Assembly (NCBI GenBank): GCA_020718925.1 | Contig: DYRC01000208.1 | Location: 1-7,208, forward strand | Direction of reading: 5' to 3' | Length of the DNA stretch: 7,208 nucleotides | Source: Desulfonema limicola | GTDB lineage: Bacteria; Desulfobacterota; Desulfobacteria; Desulfobacterales; DYRC01 | Shown: positions 1 to 7,208 of the stretch, piece after piece | Layout of the letters: each line of letters starts with the position of its first letter | Numbering within the stretch: position 1 is the first letter of the stretch | The notes under the pieces: model-generated | Told to the model about the DNA's origin: nothing | The model's database searches: none | What the model saw: only the letters and a program-made list of their open reading frames with translations | Position numbers and translations under genes: made by a program

Positions 1-902
1 ATTCCACACGGGGGCAGCCCGGTCTGGTCGGCTGGTTCGGGGAACTGCTGACGGAAAAATTCAATCCGGGAAAAGACAGCGTTATTGACAGCCGCACATG
101 GGAATATGTTTATATGTGTTCATGCAGCACTGAATGGAACAATACGGTGCTGAATCTCATCAGAAAGGCAAAAGGCGAATACCGCGATTATATTCTCAGA
201 TTGTTCGGCAAGGCGGAGATGCCTTTTACTCTGGATGCGGACTGGTGCAGTTATATTTATTTTAACGGAATTATTGATTATGAAACTTATACTGAGCCTG
301 ACGGGTGCAGAAAACAGATTTGCCGTTTCGCATCCCCGTTTGTCCAACTGCGGATTTACAATGCCCTGACTTACGATATGATCGGATACGGAACGCCGAT
401 TCTTGCTCTGGATCCGCTTGATGACCTTGCCGATGTGTTCGATCCGCCGGAACTGAATGTCCCGGCATTGATACAGCGGTACAGAGATTATCTGAAACGC
501 CTGAAAGCAAAAGGCATCAATCCGTGGCAAGATCAGCCCAGACGGGCAGACCTTCATCTGACCGAATATGTAGGGCATTTCCATCTGTATTCGTGGTTAC
601 AATATGCCACAGACAGACAGTGTGCTGTCAGCCCCGAATTTCCGACCGGCAACGGCAGGGTTGATCTGCATATCAAATGCGGAAACAAACGCGGCATCAT
701 CGAAGTGAAAAGTTTCAAAAGTCATGCTGAAACCCGCTATGCCCGCGTTCAGGCTGCCCATTATGCGGCGCTGCTGAATCTGAACGCCGTAACCCTTGTG
801 CTGTTTACGCCTGTGGAAGATGAAACCGTGCTGAAAAAACTTTCTGATGTACAGGACATTGACGGCGTAAAGGTTACGGTTGAGGCAATCGGGTGGGTGT
901 GA
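1..902 (+). CDS. AAA-like ATPase / PD-(D/E)XK nuclease-family protein, 3' part only
   Basis: This is the C-terminal part of a larger protein. The frame is open from base 3, giving 37 codons before the first internal Met at 114, so 114 is not the true start. The pre-Met stretch contains TRGQPGLVGWFGELLTE, which I recognise from AAA-like ATPases carrying a C-terminal nuclease-type domain; the Walker motifs would lie upstream, outside the window. Counting from the Met at 114, residues about 150-260 look like a PD-(D/E)XK fold: E175, then GRVDLHI with D184, then IIEVK with E197 and K199, followed by a helix with YARVQAAHYAALL. Catalytic-type residues therefore appear intact. The protein ends in a TGA at 900-902. 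By family analogy it is a cytosolic ATP-dependent protein of unknown substrate, in a superfamily that includes mobile-element and defence-associated members; no specific role can be read here. The family call is fairly sure; nuclease activity is inferred. Confidence 0.8.
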   Translation, partial: STRGQPGLVGWFGELLTEKFNPGKDSVIDSRTWEYVYMCSCSTEWNNTVLNLIRKAKGEYRDYILRLFGKAEMPFTLDADWCSYIYFNGIIDYETYTEPDGCRKQICRFASPFVQLRIYNALTYDMIGYGTPILALDPLDDLADVFDPPELNVPALIQRYRDYLKRLKAKGINPWQDQPRRADLHLTEYVGHFHLYSWLQYATDRQCAVSPEFPTGNGRVDLHIKCGNKRGIIEVKSFKSHAETRYARVQAAHYAALLNLNAVTLVLFTPVEDETVLKKLSDVQDIDGVKVTVEAIGWV

Positions 903-910
903 GGAAAAGA

Positions 911-964
911 GTGGTAAGTGTTAAGTGGTAAGTGTTAAGTGTTAAGTGGTAAGTGGTAAGTTAA
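911..964. repeat. Tandem heptamer repeat GTGKTAA (7 full units plus partial)
   Basis: Seven perfect-length 7-nt units run from 911 to 959, each GTGGTAA or GTGTTAA, in the order G,T,G,T,T,G,G at the fourth base, followed by a degenerate GTTAA at 960-964. The array fills most of the gap between the nuclease-type gene and the AlbA_2 gene, and ends 27 nt before the latter's Shine-Dalgarno. Because seven is not a multiple of three and each unit contains TAA, the array puts stop codons in all three forward frames. It resembles the short tandemly repeated (STRR-type) heptamers known from filamentous cyanobacteria, but the unit differs and no relationship is claimed. Confidence 0.9.
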
Positions 965-991
965 ATCCGAAGATTGATGAATGAATATATT

Positions 992-999
992 AAGGAGGT
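992..999 (+). promoter_or_regulatory. Shine-Dalgarno AAGGAGGT that fixes the start at 1004
   Basis: A full anti-SD match, AAGGAGGT, lies 4 nt before the ATG at 1004. A longer frame opens with a TTG at 974, but it would place this ribosome binding site inside the coding sequence and has no comparable site of its own. The ATG at 1004 is therefore the preferred start. Confidence 0.85.
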
Positions 1000-1003
1000 A
1001 ACA

Positions 1004-2155
1004 ATGAATATTCATGAAAAACTTCGTCAGCCGGAAAGCCGGAAATTGGAATTTAAGCGGGAAATTCCTGCCAGACTGACCGAATTGATGAAAACGATAG
1101 CTGCGTTTGCCAATGGCGCAGGAGGAGAGTTAATCATCGGGGTATCGGATAAGGATCGGACAATAACAGGCGTTTCCGACCCGCTGATGCTTGAAGAACG
1201 TATTTCCAATGCGGTGCATGACAGCATTGAACCGATGATTTCACCGTATATTTTAATTCTGAATATTCAGGGAAAAGAAGTTCTTGTTGTCCGAATTATG
1301 CCGGGCAGTAATAAACCTTACTTTATCAAATCAATGGGGCTTGAGAAAGGCGTTTTTATCCGTATCGGCTCGACAAATCGCATCGCATCTCCTCAGATAT
1401 GCGAAGAATTACGCCGTCAGAGTTTGGGAATTGCTTTTGAAACAGAGATGGATATAACAAAAAGCGCGGATGACTTTGACGCTGACAGCATTGCGGATTT
1501 TTTCCACCATATCGGTCAGAAGCCGCCCAAACGTGAGGCTTTGGTAAAATGGTCTCTGCTTAAAAAAAATAACGGCGATTACTTTCCTACGGTGGCAGGG
1601 CTTGTGCTGTTCGGAAACGATATTTCTGATTACGATTTTGCCGGAATCCGTATCACCAGATTTATGGGCAACACTATGAGCAATATTGCCGAGACAAGGG
1701 AATATTCCGTGCCGATTCTGCCGAAAATTGAGGAAATATGCAGAGATACGGCGTATTTTCTGAGAAAAGAATCTTATCTGGAGGGCATCCGGCGTCTGGA
1801 ACGCACGATTATCCCGTTTTATGCGGTTCGGGAAGTTATCGTCAATGCGGTTGTCCACCGCGATTACGGCATGAGAGGTTCCGGCATAAAAATCAATATT
1901 TTCGATAACCGTATGGAAGTCATCAGTCCCGGAATACTTCATGGTAATCTTGATATTGCCGATCTCGGAACAGGACTATCCGAATGCCGTAACCGGATAA
2001 TCGTCCGCATTTTCCGAAAATCAGGGCTGATGGAAGAATTGGGAACCGGCATTGTCCGAATTTATGATCTTTTTGCTCAGAAAAGTCTTCTGACGCCGCA
2101 GTTTTTTGAGCAGGGACAGTTTTTCAAGGCTGTTTTACATCAGGAAAAGGCATAA
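1004..2155 (+). CDS. AlbA_2 (Schlafen-type) domain, GHKL ATPase-like protein
   Basis: This is a 383-residue cytosolic protein. Residues about 10-130 match the AlbA_2 domain (ESRKLEFKRE, then FANGAGGELIIGVSD, then the IRIGSTNR block at 119-126), a putative nucleic-acid-binding module related to Schlafen cores. Residues about 270-375 match the divergent GHKL/HATPase_c_4 module: REVIVNAVVHRDYG at 276-289 (N-box-like, with E277 and N281), MEVISPG at 304-310 (G1-like), and ELGTGI at 345-350 (G2-like). This is the layout of the COG2865 group, often annotated as ATP-binding or predicted transcriptional regulators. Many members add a C-terminal winged helix, but this protein stops soon after the ATPase module. 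No membrane segment or signal peptide is visible. It starts 101 nt after the nuclease-type gene, beyond the heptamer array, and ends 29 nt before the sensor kinase, so co-transcription with the kinase cluster is possible. AlbA_2 proteins appear in both regulation and phage defence; which applies here is unknown. Confidence 0.85.
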   Translation: MNIHEKLRQPESRKLEFKREIPARLTELMKTIAAFANGAGGELIIGVSDKDRTITGVSDPLMLEERISNAVHDSIEPMISPYILILNIQGKEVLVVRIMPGSNKPYFIKSMGLEKGVFIRIGSTNRIASPQICEELRRQSLGIAFETEMDITKSADDFDADSIADFFHHIGQKPPKREALVKWSLLKKNNGDYFPTVAGLVLFGNDISDYDFAGIRITRFMGNTMSNIAETREYSVPILPKIEEICRDTAYFLRKESYLEGIRRLERTIIPFYAVREVIVNAVVHRDYGMRGSGIKINIFDNRMEVISPGILHGNLDIADLGTGLSECRNRIIVRIFRKSGLMEELGTGIVRIYDLFAQKSLLTPQFFEQGQFFKAVLHQEKA

Positions 2156-2157
2156 GA

Positions 2158-2178
2158 TTACTCGTAACAACGGAGTAA
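2158..2178 (+). promoter_or_regulatory. Inverted repeat covering the sensor kinase ribosome binding site
   Basis: TTACTC (2158-2163) and GAGTAA (2173-2178) are perfect complements around a 9-nt loop. The right arm contains most of the GGAG (2172-2175) that serves as Shine-Dalgarno for the ATG at 2185. A 6-bp AT-containing stem is weak, so this could be chance. If it forms in the mRNA it would mask the ribosome site in the 29-nt gap between the two genes. It lacks the GC-rich stem and T-run of an intrinsic terminator. Confidence 0.3.
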
Positions 2179-2184
2179 AAAACT

Positions 2185-5181
2185 ATGAAACAAATCCATA
2201 ATATTTATCAATCAGCAATATTCAGCCTGATGTTCGTCATCATTTTCAGCCTGATAAGCATAAATACGGCATCTGCATCAGATGATAAAACAAGCCATAT
2301 TCTGTATATCAACTCCTATCATCGGGGCTATATCTGGAGCGACGGCATTGAGAGCGGATTGCGGCAGCGATTGAAGGATTCCGGCAGAAAAACAGATCTT
2401 AAAATCGAATTTCTGGATGCCAAACTCTTTCCTGATCCGGCTTACTTTTCGACTCTGGCTGAAGTATTTGCCATGAAACACGGAAAACTCCGCTATGATG
2501 CCATCGTCGTGTCTGATAACGAAGCCTTTGATTTTGCTATCAAGTATCGGGAGCGGCTTTTTCCGAACACGCCGATTATCTTCTGCGGATACAACTCGTT
2601 CCGTCCCGAAGTTCTCAAAGGAATCACAAATATAACCGGTGTGAATGAGGAAATTGATTTCACCGGCACGATTGACATGGCGCTCACCGTGCATCCCAAA
2701 ACCCGGACGCTGGTGTTTATTACCTCTGATTATTACAAAGCGGGTCAGCGCAATCAGAAGATCGTGGAAAACACGCTTATCCCGGCGTATCAGAAACAGT
2801 ATCAGATAAAGCAGTTCAAAAATCTGTATCTGAAGGATCTTGAACAACATCTGTCCGCCCTGCCGCCCCTGACGCTTGTTTTTGTGTTCGGCGCGCCGCT
2901 TGACAATCGGGAATCGCAGTTAATTCCGGCAGAGGAATATTATCATCAGATGGCAGCAGCCAGTTCCGCCCCGGCGTATTCTTTTTTGGATTTCACCCTG
3001 AATACCGGCATGACAGGCGGGAATGTCATTACAGGACCCGATCAGGGGCGCATGGTGGCAGAACTCACGCTCAGGATATTGGACGGCACACCTGCTGACA
3101 ATATTCCGGCAGTTATGGATTCGCCGACAAGTAAAGTCTTTGATTTCAATGTTATGAAGCGTTTCGACATATCGGAAAGCGCATTGCCGGAAGGCAGCAT
3201 CATTATCAACAAACCGGATACGTTTTATCAGCGATATAAGCCTTATATATGGATAATGAGTATTGTCTTTATCATACTTTCTGCGATGGTGATGTTTCTT
3301 ACTGTTTTGCTGCGGAAAAGCAAAGTTCTCAGTGCAAAGCTGCGACAGCATCAGGAACATCTTGAGGAATTGGTCTCCGAGCGCACCGCCGTCCTGAGGG
3401 AGAGCGAAGAACGCATTCGCATGATATTTGAAAATGTTCCTATCGGCATGTTTCAATCCACGCCCCAAGGCAAATTCATCTATGTCAACCCCGCGCTATC
3501 CGCGATATTGGGGTATGCCTCGCCGGATGAACTGATCACTGCGGTTAACCGAACATCTGTCGCGGATGCCATCTATGAATCTCCTGAGCGGCGACCGGTG
3601 TTTGTGGAAAATGTCGAACATAGTCAGGGCAAATGGAAAGTATTTGAAAATCGCTATTGCTGTAAGGACGGACGGATCATAGATGCTATCCTGTCCTTTG
3701 GAGAACGGGCAGACCCGATGACAGGACAGCATTTTTTTTACGGATTTATACAGGACATCACTGATCGCAAGCGGACAGAGGAAGAGTTGAAAGAAAGCGA
3801 GGAGCGGTTCAGACTGTTCATGGATCACAGCCCGACTCCGGCATGGATGAAAGATGAGCAGGGGCGGTGCGTATATATGAACAAAACCTGTGAAAAAACT
3901 TTCGGAATGCGGTTTGAAGAGTATCGCGGCAAGACCGATGCAGATATTTATCCGCCGGAGATTGCAGAAAAGCTTCGTGAAAATGATCTGAAAGTTCTTC
4001 AAACCAATCAGACGATTGAGGCTATTGAAGAATCTGTAACACCGGACGGGCGCGTCAGTTACGGCTGGGTATTCAAATTTCCATTCACAGATAAACATGG
4101 CAACAGATTTGTCTGCGGCATCGGATTAGACATCACAGAGCGCAAGCGGGCAGAGGAAGAGATTCTCAAAGCAAAAGAAGCTGCCGAAGCCGCAAATCTG
4201 GCAAAAAGCGCGTTTCTTGCCAATATGAGCCACGAACTCCGCACCCCGCTCAATGCGATTTTGGGATATGCCCAGTTTCTGCAAAAGGATCCGTCTGTTA
4301 CGGAAGCCCAGAAAGAACGGCTGGCAATCATTCAGAAAAGCGGCGATCATCTGCTCTCTCTGATCAATGATATTTTAGATATTTCCAAGATTGAGGCGGG
4401 CAGGATTGAACTGAGTGTAACCGAATTTTCCCTGCCGGATTTTATCAACAACATCGTGGGCATGTTTCAGATACGCGCGATACAGAAAGGTATAGAATTT
4501 CATTACAAAACATTAACCCGGCTGCCGAAATATGTCCGGGGCGATGAGATACGGACCCGACAGATTCTTATCAATATTCTGGGCAATGCGGTCAAATTCA
4601 CCGAAAAAGGCAGCGTCATATTCAGCGCGGCTTACAGAAACGGACGTATCTGCTTTGAAGTGCAGGATACAGGACCCGGTATCAGCCCTGATGAATCGGA
4701 AAAAATTTTCGATCCCTTTCATCAGACCGGCAGTTATCTGAAAAAAAACGAAGGCACAGGATTGGGATTATCCATCAGCAGAAGGCTGACCGAACTCATG
4801 GGCGGCACTCTGAGTGTGCAAAGCACACAGGGGCAGGGATCGGTTTTCCGGGTGGAACTGGAACTGCCTGCTTTCGGTTCTGCGGAACATGTTCCTGAAT
4901 CGCAGGATGCTTCTGAATGGACATATCAGAAAACACAGGAACCCCTTGACACAAAAGAAACAAAAATTCCGTTGATTTCACCTTGTCCGCAAGATTTGGA
5001 ATCTCTGGCAATTTCTGCTAAAATGGGTGATGTTCAAGCCATACGCGAGAAAGCCGATGACCTGATACTCAAAGATAAGCAGCTTGTTCCCTTTGCAGAG
5101 GAACTGATTCAGCTTGCAAAAGAATTTCAAATGAGTAAGATTCGTGCATTCTTGAAGTTATTTCGGAAAGAGGAGCAGTAA
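2185..5181 (+). CDS. Membrane sensor histidine kinase: periplasmic ABC_sub_bind-like domain, two PAS, HisKA, HATPase
   Basis: This 998-residue kinase has a hydrophobic export segment (about 10-30, ending TASAS) and a periplasmic region, about 37-340, like the ABC transporter substrate-binding family PF04392 (HILYINSYHRGYIWSDGI, YDAIVVSDNEAFDFA, PIIFCGYN). One transmembrane helix follows (about 353-376), then a short coiled coil (381-410). Two PAS/PAC units end at GFIQDITDRK (520-529) and GIGLDITERK (645-654). HisKA has SHELRTPLN with phospho-acceptor H683. The ATPase has all boxes: N box ILINILGNAVKFT (N797, N801), G1 DTGPG (828-832), F box IFDPF (841-845), G2 GTGLG (857-861). It should autophosphorylate on ligand binding; the ligand is unknown. 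It lacks a receiver, but residues about 932-998 resemble a helical tail that in related hybrid kinases usually follows one. GGAG at 2172-2175 is 9 nt before the ATG. The next gene begins 2 nt after its stop. Confidence 0.93.
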   Translation: MKQIHNIYQSAIFSLMFVIIFSLISINTASASDDKTSHILYINSYHRGYIWSDGIESGLRQRLKDSGRKTDLKIEFLDAKLFPDPAYFSTLAEVFAMKHGKLRYDAIVVSDNEAFDFAIKYRERLFPNTPIIFCGYNSFRPEVLKGITNITGVNEEIDFTGTIDMALTVHPKTRTLVFITSDYYKAGQRNQKIVENTLIPAYQKQYQIKQFKNLYLKDLEQHLSALPPLTLVFVFGAPLDNRESQLIPAEEYYHQMAAASSAPAYSFLDFTLNTGMTGGNVITGPDQGRMVAELTLRILDGTPADNIPAVMDSPTSKVFDFNVMKRFDISESALPEGSIIINKPDTFYQRYKPYIWIMSIVFIILSAMVMFLTVLLRKSKVLSAKLRQHQEHLEELVSERTAVLRESEERIRMIFENVPIGMFQSTPQGKFIYVNPALSAILGYASPDELITAVNRTSVADAIYESPERRPVFVENVEHSQGKWKVFENRYCCKDGRIIDAILSFGERADPMTGQHFFYGFIQDITDRKRTEEELKESEERFRLFMDHSPTPAWMKDEQGRCVYMNKTCEKTFGMRFEEYRGKTDADIYPPEIAEKLRENDLKVLQTNQTIEAIEESVTPDGRVSYGWVFKFPFTDKHGNRFVCGIGLDITERKRAEEEILKAKEAAEAANLAKSAFLANMSHELRTPLNAILGYAQFLQKDPSVTEAQKERLAIIQKSGDHLLSLINDILDISKIEAGRIELSVTEFSLPDFINNIVGMFQIRAIQKGIEFHYKTLTRLPKYVRGDEIRTRQILINILGNAVKFTEKGSVIFSAAYRNGRICFEVQDTGPGISPDESEKIFDPFHQTGSYLKKNEGTGLGLSISRRLTELMGGTLSVQSTQGQGSVFRVELELPAFGSAEHVPESQDASEWTYQKTQEPLDTKETKIPLISPCPQDLESLAISAKMGDVQAIREKADDLILKDKQLVPFAEELIQLAKEFQMSKIRAFLKLFRKEEQ

Positions 5182-5183
5182 CC

Positions 5184-5836
5184 ATGAGACAGGAAACCGT
5201 ATTTGTCGTTGATGATATACCTGCCAATCTGGGCGTATTATTTGACGCGCTCGAAATGTCGGGCTTTAAAATTCTTATAGATACAGATGGTAACTCTGCG
5301 ATTGAAGCTATCGGGCAGTCTATGCCTGACATTATTTTGCTGGATGTGATGATGCCCGGCATGGACGGATTTGAAACCTGCCGAAAGCTGAAAGAGAATG
5401 CGGATACACGCGGTATCCCGATTATCTTTATGACCGCGCTGAACGAAGTGATAGATGAAGTCAAAGGGTTGGATTTGGGAGCGGTTGACTATATTATCAA
5501 GCCTTTCCGGGTAGAAATTGTGCTGGCACGTATCAGAACGCATCTCACCCTGCGGAATCTGCAAAAATCGCTGGAGAAAAAAAATGCCGAACTCCGGGAC
5601 GCGCTGAATAATGTCGAAACATTAAGCGGAATGCTGCCGATATGTGCGAATTGTAAAAAAATCCGGGATGATAAAGGATATTGGAATCAGCTTGAGGTCT
5701 ATATTTCAAAGCATTCGCAAGCATTATTTTCTCATGCCATCTGTCCGGATTGTGTTAAAAAACTCTATGGCGAAGCTGTTTGGGAACGGGTATCGAAAAA
5801 ATTGGAACATCATCATACGGATCACGGGGAAGAAAA

Positions 5837-5840
<4 letters not shown>
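5184..5840 (+). CDS. Response regulator receiver protein with four-cysteine C-terminal tail
   Basis: This 218-residue cytosolic protein has a complete receiver domain (about 5-122): acidic pair D10/D11, phospho-acceptor D54 in ILLDVMMPGMDG, switch T84 in FMTAL, and K106 in IIKPF. A coiled-coil-like segment (about 123-148) leads to a conserved tail, LPICANCKKIRDDKGYWNQ, then SHAICPDC. Its cysteines C154, C157, C187 and C190 form two CxxC pairs 29 residues apart, like a small zinc ribbon; metal binding is inferred. This tail also ends other PAS or receiver proteins in Desulfobacterota. There is no DNA-binding, GGDEF or other known output domain. The start is supported by GAGGAG at 5170-5175, inside the end of the kinase gene, 8 nt from the ATG; the 2-nt intergenic gap implies translational coupling. 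It is the likely phosphorylation partner of the upstream kinase, which lacks a receiver. Its last 4 nt overlap the next gene. Confidence 0.92.

Positions 5841-7208
<1,368 letters not shown>

Noticed and set aside
114..116. ATG at 114 as the start of the first gene
   Set aside because: The same frame is open for 37 codons back to the window edge and those codons encode a recognisable family motif, so the gene begins upstream of the window.
911..964. Origin-type iterons or a regulator binding array
   Set aside because: Units are directly abutting 7-mers with no spacers, no replication gene or DnaA-box pattern is nearby, and simple tandem expansion explains the array.
974..976. TTG at 974 as start of the AlbA_2 gene
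   Set aside because: It would bury a perfect AAGGAGGT site in the coding sequence; that site is ideally spaced for the ATG at 1004.
986..991. TATATT as a -10 promoter box for the AlbA_2 gene
   Set aside because: No matching -35 element is visible at normal spacing, and it would place the transcript start at or within the ribosome binding site.
1409..1942. Antisense reading frame opposite the AlbA_2 gene
   Set aside because: It lies wholly inside a well-supported gene, its translation shows no family motif, and it has no convincing ribosome site. The same applies to minus-strand frames at 120-584, 2278-2850, 2920-3468, 3496-4098 and 6098-6460.

Overview
The window looks like the chromosome of a Gram-negative, signalling-rich bacterium of moderate GC content. 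It carries a large sensor kinase with a periplasmic ABC-type binding domain, a receiver with the four-cysteine 'LPIC..C ... CP.C' tail, AlbA_2/GHKL and AAA/PD-(D/E)XK accessory proteins, and dispersed palindromic and heptamer repeats. I know this combination best from Desulfobacterota (Desulfonema-like sulfate reducers), and it also occurs in some cyanobacteria. The taxonomic assignment is inference, since there is no rRNA or marker gene here. Every gene I can support is on the + strand.

Left part (1-2155): the 3' end of an AAA-like ATPase with a C-terminal PD-(D/E)XK nuclease-type domain, whose reading frame is open to the left edge. A tandem heptamer repeat (GTGKTAA, seven full units, 911-959) follows. 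Next comes a complete AlbA_2/GHKL ATPase-type protein, whose start is fixed at 1004 by a perfect Shine-Dalgarno. These two are accessory genes of uncertain role.

Right part (2185-7208): a tightly packed two-component cluster. It encodes (i) a membrane sensor kinase (signal sequence, ABC_sub_bind-like periplasmic domain, TM, two PAS, HisKA, HATPase, helical tail) with no receiver of its own; (ii) after 2 nt, a receiver protein with a Cys4 tail; (iii) with a 4-nt ATGA overlap, a cytosolic REC-PAS-HisKA-HATPase kinase cut by the window edge. The two receivers are gap-free paralogues (about 67% identical by hand count over 116 residues). The likely circuit is periplasmic ligand -> membrane kinase -> one or both receivers -> second kinase, with no DNA-binding output domain in view.

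The most unusual part is the right edge (about 7066-7208). A mosaic of GC-rich palindromic repeats interrupts the ATP-binding domain of the third cluster gene between its N box and G1 box, at the beta-hairpin turn seen in its upstream paralogue. It keeps the reading frame open to the window end. It contains a perfect 11-bp hairpin, at least three copies of a CTCCCCTCTCCG-type hairpin element, and a very strong G-quadruplex motif (four runs of 4-5 G with one-base loops). Whether this is a tolerated in-frame loop insertion or a gene-breaking one depends on sequence beyond the window.
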